Below, piece after piece: positions 1 through 8,213 of a stretch of DNA of 54,333 bases (positions are counted from its first letter, which is position 1; each line of letters opens with the position of its first letter). The stretch spans positions 1-54,333 of the forward strand of contig DATLXH010000098.1 of NCBI GenBank assembly GCA_035576005.1, written 5' to 3'. Source of the stretch: DATLXH01 sp035576005 (lineage in GTDB: Bacteria; Acidobacteriota; Thermoanaerobaculia; Gp7-AA8). The translations under genes were made by a program, and so were the position numbers. The notes beneath the pieces were generated by a model. That model was not told the origin of the DNA and made no database searches. It worked only from the letters and a program-made list of their open reading frames with translations.

Positions 1-158
1 GGGTCGCTGTCTTCCGGGACCAAGCTCGGGATCGGGCTCTATGGCACCAAAGCAAGTACGGTCATGACAAGACCACGCCTCGCGCATTCTAGTTTCTTTC
101 TCTCAGTCGCTGCACCAGCGGTCCGGGGCTCGGGATGACACGCTGCGAGTCTGACCGG

Positions 159-884
159 TCACGTACCGAGGACCAGGCCTCCGTCTACCGACAGCACGAC
201 TCCGTGAACGAAGCGGGCTGCGTCGGAGGCTAACCATGCGTACGCGTTCGCTATGTCCTCCGGTTCGCCGATGCGCGCCAGTGGCGTTTTTTGCGCCATG
301 GAGTCGAGGACTTTCTGAGGCATTGCCTTGAGAATATCGGTGACAATGAACCCTGGGGCGACAGCATTGACCCGAATGTTGAACCTTCCCAGTTCTCGAG
401 CCCAGGTCTTTGTGAAGCTGATGACTCCCGCCTTCGTTGCGGCGTAGTTGGTCTGACCGAAGTTTCCGTAGAGACCGACGATCGATGAGGCGTTCAGGAT
501 CACTCCCCCACCCGCGCGGATCATGTGAGGAACAATGGCGCGTGTGCAGACAAAAACGCCTCTGAGGTTGACTCGCACCACCGAATCAAATGTCGCGTCG
601 TCCATCATCGAGACGATCTGGCCATCCTTCCACTTGATCAGCTGAGCGTCCCGGACGATCCCGGCGTTATTGATGAGGACATCGATCCTGCCGTGTGTCA
701 GCGCGACCTCAGCCGCAGCGCGCTCGACATCGTCAGCGCTGGAAACATCGACCCCGGGCTCGAGTGAGATATCCCACGGAACGACGATGGCGCCTTCTTC
801 CCGGAATCGCTCGGTCGTGGCCCGGCCGATCCCAGCTGCTCCACCTGTGACGACGACAACTTTGTCTTTGAGTTTCAGATCCAA
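159..884 (-). CDS. Short-chain dehydrogenase/reductase, FabG-like
   Basis: An NAD(P)-dependent oxidoreductase of the classical SDR family, probably a 3-oxoacyl-ACP reductase-like or other ketoreductase; the substrate cannot be read from sequence. From the chosen start, the cofactor motif TGGAAGIG is at residues 13-20, NNAG at 72-75, the catalytic serine is in NASSIVG near 133-134, and Y147/K151 form YxxxK. The C-terminus has the usual SDR ending VDGG. Length is about 241 aa, normal for the family. I chose the TTG at 884 because the frame upstream is arginine- and cysteine-rich and unlike any SDR N-terminus, while MDLKLKDKVVVVTGG is typical; the ribosome site before it is weak. It is a lone gene at the window edge, divergent from the kinase at 1451. 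Bases 1-158 beyond its stop hold no gene that I can see. Confidence 0.85.
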   Translation of the reverse strand: MDLKLKDKVVVVTGGAAGIGRATTERFREEGAIVVPWDISLEPGVDVSSADDVERAAAEVALTHGRIDVLINNAGIVRDAQLIKWKDGQIVSMMDDATFDSVVRVNLRGVFVCTRAIVPHMIRAGGGVILNASSIVGLYGNFGQTNYAATKAGVISFTKTWARELGRFNIRVNAVAPGFIVTDILKAMPQKVLDSMAQKTPLARIGEPEDIANAYAWLASDAARFVHGVVLSVDGGLVLGT

Positions 885-1450
885 GGTGCAGAGCCTATCC
901 GAGTGGAGCGATCTGCAAACGAGTTTCTTTGCGAGCAGTCCCCTCTGAGCGCCGTAAGGACTCGTCTCCATGACGAAAGACCGGCTTCCCGCCGGCAGAA
1001 AGAAGCCGACCCTCCAGGATCGACAGCGGCGCGCCGATCTCACCCGGACCCTAACACCGATCGGCGTTGCGCAACACACGCCCCTTGTAATCAGCCGCGA
1101 ATCGCCGCCGCGTTGCACGAATCACTACCTTGGGATCTGCTACCAGTCGAGGCGATCCTTCGACAACCGCTTCATCACTCGCTTTGCTCTTCAACATCGC
1201 ACCCAGTCCTACCGCCCTGAATCTACTCTAATTTCAGCAAGGCAACTGTCTCACTCGATGTTGACACACAGGGTTCCCGTCGACGCGAGTACGTAAGATA
1301 CGGATGCCTCGCGTACGCCCTTTGTGATCGGCGTGCAACGTGCCGCACGCCGCCGCAAACCCGACCTGTATACTGCGTCCAATCCTGTTCGCGCTTCATC
1401 GAGTTCCCCCGAATCTCACCATCACATCACTGCATCGACCGAGGCCTGCG
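885..1450. other. Intergenic region between divergent genes
   Basis: I see no coding sequence, RNA or clear repeat here. Short open frames on both strands have arginine-rich, low-complexity translations and look like chance frames in GC-rich DNA. Promoters for the dehydrogenase (leftward) and the kinase (rightward) should lie here, but I could not pick convincing -35/-10 boxes. Confidence 0.5.
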
Positions 1451-4339
1451 CTGACACCTTCAAGCATCTCTCACTACACGATCCTGATGAAGCTCGGCGC
1501 CGGCGGCATGGGCGAGGTCTTCCTGGCGGAGGACACGCGCCTCAAACGCAAGGTCGCGCTCAAGGTGTTGCCCGACGCGCTGGCGCGCGATGCGGAGCGC
1601 CTGCGCCGCTTCGAGCAGGAAGCGTTTGCGGCCTCGTCGCTGAATCACCCCAACATCCTGACGATCTTCGAGTTCGGCGTTGACGGCGAGACGCATTTCC
1701 TCGCCTCGGAGTACATCGAAGGCGAGACGCTGCGCGCGCGACTGGAACGCGGGCCACTCACTCCCGACGAGGCCACGAACATCGCTGGCCAGATCGCGCA
1801 GGCATTGTCGGCGGCGCACAAAGCCGGCATCGTGCACCGCGACATCAAGCCTGAGAACGTGATGCTGCGCGAAGACCGCGTCGTGAAGGTGCTCGATTTT
1901 GGCCTCGCCAAATTGAGCGAGGCGGCGGCGGACGTGGAGGCGGCGACGCATAAGAGACGGTTGACGCAGGAGGGGACGGTGATGGGCACGGTCGCCTACA
2001 TGTCTCCCGAGCAGCTGCGCGGGGACGATGCGGACGCGCGCACGGACATCTTCAGCCTCGGCGTGGTGCTCTACGAGATGCTCGCAGGCCGCTCTCCCTT
2101 CACCGGCCGTACAACAGCGGATGTGTCGAGCGCGATCCTTCGCGCCGAACCTCCACCGCTGGCGCCAGCGCTGGCCGAAGTGCCGCCCGGGCTCACGCGC
2201 GACCTGGAGCACATTGTTTCGAAGGCGCTGCGCAAGGATCGCGACCAGCGTTACCAGACCAGCAAGGACCTGGTCATCGACCTGAACGATCTGCGCGAAG
2301 AGCTGGTTTTCACCGCAAAGCTCGAGCGGAGCGGATCGAGAGAGACTCCCGCGACCGGTGCCGCGGCGGTGGTCACCGCCCCGAGCGGTGCAACCACGCC
2401 GAGCCAGGACAACTCCAGCGCGAAGGTCATCCTCGGTGAGGTCAAACGGCACAAGCTCGGCGTGGCGCTCACGGTAGCGCTGTTCGTGATCGCGGCCGTT
2501 GCAGCGGCGTTCTGGCCCGAGCGCAAACCGCTCCTCACAGACAAGGACACGATCCTTCTCGCAGAGCTCGAGAACCGCACTGGCGACCCAGTCTTCGATG
2601 GCACGCTGCGCGAGGGGCTGGCCGTGCAGCTGCGTCAGTCGCCGTTCCTGGACATCTTCTCCGATCAGCGTGTGCGCTCGACGCTGCGGCTGATGAGTCG
2701 CTCGCCTGACGAGGCGGTCACGCGCGAGCTGGGACGGGAGATCTGTCAGCGACAGGGATTGAAGGCCTACGTCGCCGGCTCGATCGTAAAGTTCGAGCGC
2801 AGCTACTCGCTCACGCTCGAGGCGCTTCACGGACAGACAGGCGAGTCGCTGGCCATCGTGCAGGAGAAGGCGGAAGGGAAGGACGCGGTGCTCGAGGCGC
2901 TGACGCGTGCGGCCACAGAGCTGCGCGAAAAGCTGGGCGAGAGCGTCAGCTCGATCGAGAAGTTCGACGCCAAGCTCGAAGTCACCACCAACTCACTCGA
3001 CGCGCTCAGGGAGTTTGCGTTGGGCGCCGAGGCGGCACGCAAAGGGGATTTCCTCAAACCCATCGAGCACTTCAGGCGGGCGACGGAAAAGGACCCGAAC
3101 TTCGCCTCCTCATGGTTGAGCCTGGCCGTGAATCACAACAACGCGCGGAAGCCGGGACTGGCGGCCGAGTACACGGAGAAAGCCTACGCGCTGCGCGACC
3201 GGGCCAGCGAAGACGAGCGCGCCCGCATCACCGCCTACTATTACACAGTGGTGACCGGCGAACTGGACAAGGCGATTGAGGTGCAGGAAGAGTACGTCCG
3301 CAGCTATCCGCGCGACTTTCGAGGGCCCAACAACCTCGCGATCCGCTACAAGCAAACGGGGCAACTCGCAAAGGCGCTTGCGGCCGCGCGCGAGGCTGTG
3401 CGCCTGAACCCAACGTCAGCGGTGGCGCAGGGTAACCTCGCAGCTTTCCTGATCCAGCACGGGCGCTATGCGGAAGCTGAAGAGGTCCTACGACAGGCGC
3501 TGGCGAAGAAACTCGACGGCATTCTTATTCGTTCTTATCTCTACCTACTCGCCTTCATCCGGAGCGACGCGCAGGCGATGCAGGAGCAGCTTGCCTGGGC
3601 GAGCGGCAGGCCCGATGAGCACCTCGCCGTTGACTGGCAGACAGATACGGCGTCATTCGCGGGAGAGTGGCGCAAATCGATGGACCTCTCGCGCCGCTCT
3701 GTAGCGATGGCTCTGCGCGCTGAGGACAACGAGAGTGCGGCGGGCTACGCGGCACAACAGGCGGTCGCGGCCGCCTCGCTGGGACAAACGAGCGAGGCAG
3801 TCGCCCTTGCCGAGGCGGCCCTGGAGTACGACCGCACCCCCGACGTACTTTACGATTCCGCTCTCGCCTTCGCGCTGGTCGGGGACGCGGCCCGGGCGCA
3901 GCCGCTCATCGCCGAGCTCGCGCAGAAGCGGCCCAAAGGCACTCTCGTGAACGGGCTTCGGATGCCCCAGATCAAAGCGGCGCTTGAACTTCGCAGGGGC
4001 AACGCCCAGGCCGCACTCGACCTGCTCGAGCCGGCGAAACGCTTCGACCGAGCCGCAGAGTTCCGGACCCAGACCTTGCGGACAATGGCCTGGCTGAAGC
4101 TCGGCAAGGGAACCGAAGCCGCCGCCGAAGCGCGAACCATCATCGATCATCGCGGCGAGGCGCCGCTCTCTCTGCTCTGGCCGCTGGCGCACCTGAACCT
4201 CGCGCGCGCGCTGACGCTGCAGGGCGACACACCGCAGGCAAAGCGGATGTACGAGCAGTTCTTCAAGCTCTGGAGCAACGCCGACGCCGACCTGCCCCCG
4301 CTGGTCGAGGCGAAACAGGAGTACGCGAAGCTGCAGTGA
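1451..4339 (+). CDS. Membrane-anchored Ser/Thr protein kinase with TolB-like and TPR domains
   Basis: A Hanks-type protein kinase. Numbered from the upstream GTG at 1340, the glycine loop GAGGMG is at about 53-58, the ATP-binding lysine in VALK at 75, the catalytic loop HRDIKPEN at 166-173, DFG at 186-188 and SPEQL in place of APE. A linker leads to one membrane helix (VALTVALFVIAAVAAAFW), then a TolB/FlgO-like domain (ILLAELENRTGD onward) and several TPRs. The kinase is thus cytoplasmic and the TPR part probably periplasmic. The start is uncertain. The conserved first strand ISHYTIL precedes the first ATG (1487), and nothing upstream resembles a kinase. CTG at 1451, with GAGG seven bases before it, puts the start where the paralogue at 8214 has its ATG. 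GTG 1340 is the alternative. Kinases of this architecture are abundant in Acidobacteriota. Confidence 0.85.
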   Translation: MTPSSISHYTILMKLGAGGMGEVFLAEDTRLKRKVALKVLPDALARDAERLRRFEQEAFAASSLNHPNILTIFEFGVDGETHFLASEYIEGETLRARLERGPLTPDEATNIAGQIAQALSAAHKAGIVHRDIKPENVMLREDRVVKVLDFGLAKLSEAAADVEAATHKRRLTQEGTVMGTVAYMSPEQLRGDDADARTDIFSLGVVLYEMLAGRSPFTGRTTADVSSAILRAEPPPLAPALAEVPPGLTRDLEHIVSKALRKDRDQRYQTSKDLVIDLNDLREELVFTAKLERSGSRETPATGAAAVVTAPSGATTPSQDNSSAKVILGEVKRHKLGVALTVALFVIAAVAAAFWPERKPLLTDKDTILLAELENRTGDPVFDGTLREGLAVQLRQSPFLDIFSDQRVRSTLRLMSRSPDEAVTRELGREICQRQGLKAYVAGSIVKFERSYSLTLEALHGQTGESLAIVQEKAEGKDAVLEALTRAATELREKLGESVSSIEKFDAKLEVTTNSLDALREFALGAEAARKGDFLKPIEHFRRATEKDPNFASSWLSLAVNHNNARKPGLAAEYTEKAYALRDRASEDERARITAYYYTVVTGELDKAIEVQEEYVRSYPRDFRGPNNLAIRYKQTGQLAKALAAAREAVRLNPTSAVAQGNLAAFLIQHGRYAEAEEVLRQALAKKLDGILIRSYLYLLAFIRSDAQAMQEQLAWASGRPDEHLAVDWQTDTASFAGEWRKSMDLSRRSVAMALRAEDNESAAGYAAQQAVAAASLGQTSEAVALAEAALEYDRTPDVLYDSALAFALVGDAARAQPLIAELAQKRPKGTLVNGLRMPQIKAALELRRGNAQAALDLLEPAKRFDRAAEFRTQTLRTMAWLKLGKGTEAAAEARTIIDHRGEAPLSLLWPLAHLNLARALTLQGDTPQAKRMYEQFFKLWSNADADLPPLVEAKQEYAKLQ

Positions 4340-4366
4340 ACGGTGAGGGCGCCGCCGCGCTTTTCT

Positions 4367-4619
4367 CCCCTCTCCCCGTCCGAGATCGTCTCAAAAGACA
4401 GATTTAGAGAACGTTCGTCATCCTGAGGAGCGCTTTTTGCGACGAAGGATCTCTAAATACGCAAATGGTGGATTGCACAGCGTCGCATTTAGAGATCCTT
4501 CGTCGCAAAAGCGCTCCTCAGGATGACGAGTTTGGCCATTCCGGCTTTTTTTTCCATCGTCTCAGGACGACGAATAGTTTCAATCTTACTTTTGAGACGG
4601 TCTCCGTCGGGGAGAGGGG
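4367..4619. repeat. Inverted-repeat module A (MITE-like)
   Basis: Terminal inverted repeats of about 30 bp lie at 4367-4396 and 4590-4619. They begin CCCCTCTCCCC and end GAGATCGTCTCAAAA on the left; the right arm matches with a few substitutions. Inside lies a second inverted repeat, 4417-4458 against 4487-4527, matching over about 41 bases with one length difference in a T run. The module could fold into a long hairpin. It encodes no credible protein. Confidence 0.8.
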
Positions 4620-4744
4620 CCGGGGGCTATGCGTTAACTTTACCTCGGGCGTCTCGGGCCCCCGGAGGGGGTTAGGCCCCTCCGGGGCTCGAGACGCGCG
4701 AGGTAAGAGGTAAAGTTAGCCCCTCACCCCTGACCCCTCTCCCC
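4609..4744. repeat. Central inverted-repeat module between A and B
   Basis: Bounded by GGGGAGAGGGG at 4609-4619 and CCCCTCTCCCC at 4734-4744, which it shares with the neighbouring modules. Inside, TTAACTTTACCTCGGGCG and the following GC-rich block near 4633-4675 are mirrored by CCCCTCCGGGGCTCGAGACG and GAGGTAAAGTTAG near 4678-4719. The arms are imperfect but extensive. No coding content is seen. Confidence 0.65.
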
Positions 4745-4951
4745 AATGAGATCGTCTCAAAAGGCCACGATAAAAAGCCGAACGGAGGACGCAGAACGCA
4801 GAATGAAGAATTTAGAAAGAAAAACGCGAAAGGACCTGGAAAAACTCGAAATTCCCGCGCTTTGTTTTCTCGATTCTTCATTCTGCGTTCTGCGTTCTCC
4901 ATTCGGTTTCACAAATCCTACTTTTGAGACGATCTCCAATGGGGAGAGGGG
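4734..4951. repeat. Inverted-repeat module B (MITE-like)
   Basis: Its ends, 4734-4762 and 4922-4951, are the same terminal repeat as module A (CCCCTCTCCCC ... GATCGTCTCAAAA), nearly perfect inverted copies. The interior carries GCAGAACGCAGAATGAAGAA near 4789-4808 with its inverted counterpart CTTCATTCTGCGTTCTGCG near 4876-4894. This is the same end with different cargo from A, as expected of non-autonomous elements. Confidence 0.75.
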
Positions 4952-4979
4952 AAATTGGCGGGGAGGGAACTTGCCGGCG

Positions 4980-5333
4980 CTACAGCCCTTCCAGCACCTG
5001 CAGCTGCCACATGTCCTGCTCTGAAGATCGAATGACGGGCTTGAGGCTGCTCATTGCGGTCAGGCCAATAGCAGACTCGAGATAGGCCAGTTCGGCGAGG
5101 CTCGACCTGATCTCCGGATCAGGTTTCACTGGAAAGCCGTTCTCGCGCATCATCAACACACCTTTCGCGCGCAATGAAAGTTCGGTACGCAGACGCATGC
5201 ACGAGATCATGTCGGCGAGGACCTCTCCGGGATAAAACTGGTACCGCACGACCAGTTCCTCGAATGCGTACGAGTCCCCCAGACGGGTTCGGCGCACGCA
5301 TTCAGCGTCCTGGTTGTCTGAAGTACAGCTCAT
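4980..5333 (-). CDS. Unknown protein with a short ECF-sigma-like N-terminus
   Basis: I do not recognise the family. The product is about 117 aa. Residues 9-32 (DAECVRRTRLGDSYAFEELV and the next few) look like the start of region 2.1 of ECF sigma factors. From FYPGEVLADM onward the resemblance stops: there is no core-binding helix 2.2, no -10-binding region and no region 4. The remainder is an acidic, probably helical domain (LADMISCMRLRTELSLRAKG, then EIRSSLAELAYLESAIG). It is the last gene of the partner-switching operon, 32 bases after the STAS gene. I placed the start at ATG 5333 because residues read further upstream overlap the STAS gene in another frame. There is no strong ribosome site. 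It may be a remnant, a sigma mimic, or a protein whose first helix only happens to resemble sigma. Confidence 0.55.
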   Translation of the reverse strand: MSCTSDNQDAECVRRTRLGDSYAFEELVVRYQFYPGEVLADMISCMRLRTELSLRAKGVLMMRENGFPVKPDPEIRSSLAELAYLESAIGLTAMSSLKPVIRSSEQDMWQLQVLEGL

Positions 5334-5365
5334 CGGCAGAAAAGCTGGCTTCTCAATGAAACTGC

Positions 5366-5650
5366 CTATTCGATGACGAATATCTGATCGAAGCCTGAGA
5401 AGTGCAGCACGTCGCGGATGTGGTTGTTCACCCTCGCCAGTTTGAGCGCACAACCTCGCTGTCCCAGTTTCTTCTGAGTGGCCAGCAGAACGCCGAGACC
5501 TGCACTGGAGATGTAGTCGAGCTGGGCGAAATCAACCGTGCAGTCTCGATCAAGAGCCAGCAGAACACTCTTCGCCTTCTCGACCTGCGACGCGTCGAGC
5601 CTGCCGATTAAAAGAACTGCGCCATCGGCTCCTGATTCAATTTCGAACAT
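5366..5650 (-). CDS. STAS-domain anti-sigma factor antagonist (SpoIIAA/RsbV-like)
   Basis: A 94-aa single STAS domain. The phosphorylation loop is visible as LDYISSAGLGVLLATQ, where the first serine after DYI is the expected phospho-acceptor. Family members bind an RsbW-type anti-sigma kinase when unphosphorylated and are released when that kinase phosphorylates them. The gene lies three bases downstream of the RsbW-like gene, so the two are almost certainly cotranscribed, and the PP2C phosphatase that would reactivate the antagonist is two genes upstream. GGAAG lies upstream of the ATG. The final residues FDQIFVIE complete the domain normally. Confidence 0.92.
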   Translation of the reverse strand: MFEIESGADGAVLLIGRLDASQVEKAKSVLLALDRDCTVDFAQLDYISSAGLGVLLATQKKLGQRGCALKLARVNNHIRDVLHFSGFDQIFVIE

Positions 5651-5653
5651 TCG

Positions 5654-6061
5654 TCATCTCACTTCCTTGTATATGGTGATGGTGCTCTTTTTGTGTTCAG
5701 CGTCGTAGTCATAGTCGAGCCGATCGACCATGCGTCTGACCAGGTGGATCCCGAGGCCACCGGGAGTGCGCTCCTCGAGCGGCAATGTCACATCGGGAGC
5801 TGCCGCATCCCGCATGTCGAATGGAAGCGCAGAGAAGTCGGTGACGGAAAGAACCAGCTCCTGACCCTTCTGATCGATCGAGATCAGGATCTCGTCGTCT
5901 TCACCGGAGCCGTACTTCACGAGATTCGTGAAGATTTCCTCGAGTACGAAGTCGAGCGTGTACTTTTCTGATTCAAGTGTCTCGTCACGCGCGCAGAACT
6001 CTTCCGACATCGCGAACACCGCGGGCAATGCGGAGAGCTCTCTTCGAAAGCGCGTATGCAT
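5654..6061 (-). CDS. RsbW-like anti-sigma factor, HATPase_c_2 serine kinase
   Basis: A 135-aa GHKL ATPase. The N box is LEEIFTNLVKYG near residues 32-43, the G1 region is DFSALPFDMRD, and the G2 region is TPGGLGIHLVRRMVD. There is no phospho-accepting histidine domain, as in SpoIIAB and RsbW. Such proteins sequester a sigma factor or other target and phosphorylate the STAS antagonist, here the adjacent gene. ATG 6061 is supported by GGAG seven bases upstream. No full sigma factor lies in the window, so the target is encoded elsewhere or is a non-sigma protein; the small protein at 4980-5333 is one candidate partner. Confidence 0.92.
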   Translation of the reverse strand: MHTRFRRELSALPAVFAMSEEFCARDETLESEKYTLDFVLEEIFTNLVKYGSGEDDEILISIDQKGQELVLSVTDFSALPFDMRDAAAPDVTLPLEERTPGGLGIHLVRRMVDRLDYDYDAEHKKSTITIYKEVR

Positions 6062-6148
6062 GAGCAGGCTCCAACCGGGACTTCCGATTCAGTTGCTGCG
6101 TTTGTACGTGTGGGACGATTCTACCTGTCACTGAGCCGATTCAACGAA

Positions 6149-7798
6149 TCAGCTGTTCGCGACGCGGGTGCTGCGACGCAGGAAGCGGATGCAGAGGAGT
6201 GTCAGGTCATCGGACTGCGGAGCGTCGCCGACGAACGTGTTGACTGCAGCGATCGTCGCAGCGGCGAGGTCGCGTACGGTACTCGTGGCGCGCTCGGACA
6301 GGAGCCTTTCCAGCCGCTCGACCGAGAACAGCTCGTCCGCTGCATCGGTCGCTTCCGAGATCCCGTCGGTGTAGAGATACAGTACGTCCCCTTGCTCGAG
6401 CAGAGCGCTCTGCTCGACGTAGTTGAACTGCGGGAGATGGCCGAGCACGAGTCCCGGCAGCGCTTCGAGTGAACGCACGCTGCCGTCCCTGTTCAGGATC
6501 ATCGGGGGATTGTGGCCGGCGTTGCTGTAGCGCACCTCGCCGGTCGCAGGGTCGATGACACCACAGAACGCGGTGACGAACATCGCTTCATCCGTCTCGT
6601 CACACAGCTGTCGATTGACTGCCGACATCATTGAAGCGGGTGTTCTTCCGGCGAGGATGAATGATCGGAAAAGCGCTCGACTCACCGCCATCATCAGCGC
6701 TGCGGGAATTCCTTTTCCGGAAACATCCCCGATGCAGAAGTAGAGTTTTCCATCGGGGGCCGTATAGAAGTCATAAAAGTCCCCGCCAACCTGCCTGGCC
6801 GGTCGGATCTGCGCGGCAACATCAAACGAGGAGTCTGCAGTCGCCTCAGGAACTTCCTGCGGGAGCATCCGCATCTGAATGGCCTGAGCGAGTTTCAGCG
6901 TTTCGTCGAGTAAGCCCTTCTCGAGCGCAGCTTCGCGCAGGCGTGTAGATTCGAGTTTCATCGCCGCGACGCGCGCGATCTGCGCTGCAAGCTGCGCATC
7001 ATCCTCGGTGATGATCCGGCGCGTGATCTGGTAATCGAGATAAAGGACTCCGATGACGGTATGGCCGGAGATGAGCGGCGCACAGAGAGCAGAGTAGATG
7101 CTCTGCGACATCATGGAATGCGCAGCGGCGAGAAGCTGATCAGAGCCTACGTCAGTGAAGGCGAGGACCTTTCGATCGCGTACGACTTCGCGTAGGAGCG
7201 TCCGGCTGATGGTGAGCGCGCGTGGGGCAGGGTCGATGCTGCGCATCTTCACGATTTCGTGAGAGTAGTCGTCGCCCGTTAGGATTGCCAGTGCAGCACG
7301 CGATGGCCGCATGACTTCGACGACCCGATCGAGGATGAAGTCGAACAGTTCCGCAAGCGGACGGTCTTCGATCAACTCGAGCGCGAGTGCGTGAATGATG
7401 CGGCTTCGCTCCGCCGACTCCTGAACCTGGTTTTCCGCAAGGAAGAACTGCGTCACGTGAGCCGCTTCGAGAGGAAGTTGAGCCGGTGCGGGAGGAGACG
7501 GTGCTGCTGCTCCTATCACGACCCGGACGTCCCCGAGCGTGATCTGATCGCCCAGTTCGAGTTTCACCGGCGCCTCTACACGAGCTCCGTTGAGGTACGT
7601 GCCGTTGGAGCTTCCGTTGTCGCGGAGAATCCACCCGCCGTTTTCGGACACGATCTCCGCGTGACGGCGCGAGAGAAAGCGATCGGTGATCGGGATGTCA
7701 CAATCGGCCGCACGTCCCATCGTGATGACGTCACGGTTCATGTGCAGCGTCACCGGCGGCGCATGAGGATTGAGCAGCGTGAGCTCGAGTGGCGGCAC
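6149..7798 (-). CDS. FHA-GAF-PP2C (SpoIIE/RsbU-type) phosphatase
   Basis: A 549-aa signalling phosphatase. The FHA domain covers about residues 20-95 (TMGRAADCDIPI, SRRHAEI, GSSNGTYLNG), a GAF domain about 140-285, a short helical connector follows, and a PPM/SpoIIE phosphatase fills about 320-540. Metal-binding motifs are intact: GGDFYD, GDVSGKG, DGISEA and DDLTLL. It should dephosphorylate the STAS protein encoded two genes downstream and so release it to engage the RsbW-like protein. The FHA domain binds phosphothreonine, so input from the flanking Ser/Thr kinases is plausible, though inferred. The gap to the RsbW-like gene is 87 bases. It is the first gene of the operon. Confidence 0.93.
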   Translation of the reverse strand: MPPLELTLLNPHAPPVTLHMNRDVITMGRAADCDIPITDRFLSRRHAEIVSENGGWILRDNGSSNGTYLNGARVEAPVKLELGDQITLGDVRVVIGAAAPSPPAPAQLPLEAAHVTQFFLAENQVQESAERSRIIHALALELIEDRPLAELFDFILDRVVEVMRPSRAALAILTGDDYSHEIVKMRSIDPAPRALTISRTLLREVVRDRKVLAFTDVGSDQLLAAAHSMMSQSIYSALCAPLISGHTVIGVLYLDYQITRRIITEDDAQLAAQIARVAAMKLESTRLREAALEKGLLDETLKLAQAIQMRMLPQEVPEATADSSFDVAAQIRPARQVGGDFYDFYTAPDGKLYFCIGDVSGKGIPAALMMAVSRALFRSFILAGRTPASMMSAVNRQLCDETDEAMFVTAFCGVIDPATGEVRYSNAGHNPPMILNRDGSVRSLEALPGLVLGHLPQFNYVEQSALLEQGDVLYLYTDGISEATDAADELFSVERLERLLSERATSTVRDLAAATIAAVNTFVGDAPQSDDLTLLCIRFLRRSTRVANS

Positions 7799-7892
7799 GA
7801 TTGAAACCTCCGAAGCAAGTTGTGGAGAGGCCGGGCATTGTACCGGAGCGCGAAAGAGGTTGCTCCGACCGCGTCTGAGCTACGCCTGACCT

Positions 7893-8063
7893 GCATTTCT
7901 CACAGGGTTTCGTCGCGAGGACGTGGAGAGCGGCCTGGATGCGAGGCGCACGGCTTTTTCGCGACGAAGGCATAGTCGACACTCTGTCGAGGAGCGAAAA
8001 GGTCGTGCAACGAAGCAGACGGGCCGCTATCGCCGTCCGCAGCAGAAACTCGGTGAGAAATGC
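7893..8063. repeat. Dispersed 171-bp element with inverted ends, copy 1
   Basis: The ends are GCATTTCTCAC at 7893-7903 and GTGAGAAATGC at 8053-8063. The interior closely matches the copy at 50313-50494, including GGATGCGAGGCGC, GCGACGAAGGCATAGTCG, GGAGCGAAA, GTGCAACGAA and GGCCGCTAT in the same order. Short open frames that run through it, with similar translations in both copies (for example RAPRIQAALHVLATKPCEKC), are a side effect of the repeat. The remainder of the gap (7799-7892, 8064-8213) shows no gene. Confidence 0.85.
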
Positions 8064-8213
8064 GGGTTAACAGGCCGCCTCTGTCTCAATCTTGTTGGTG
8101 GTAGCGCCTGAGTCTTCTTCAGCTGCGGCTCCTCGAGATGGGCCGCTTCTCGACTACCATGAGCGCCTACCCAACGATACAGATGACCCGTCACGGTCGT
8201 CGGAGGTTCTCCA

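Noticed and set aside
1460..2830. Long minus-strand ORF of about 456 codons opposite the first kinase
   Set aside because: The kinase frame has clear domain motifs throughout; this frame is its antisense shadow, arginine-rich and without recognisable domains.
7731..7982. Short minus-strand ORF similar in translation to one at 49907-50407
   Set aside because: The similarity comes from both ORFs crossing copies of the dispersed repeat; each frame then runs into unrelated antisense sequence.
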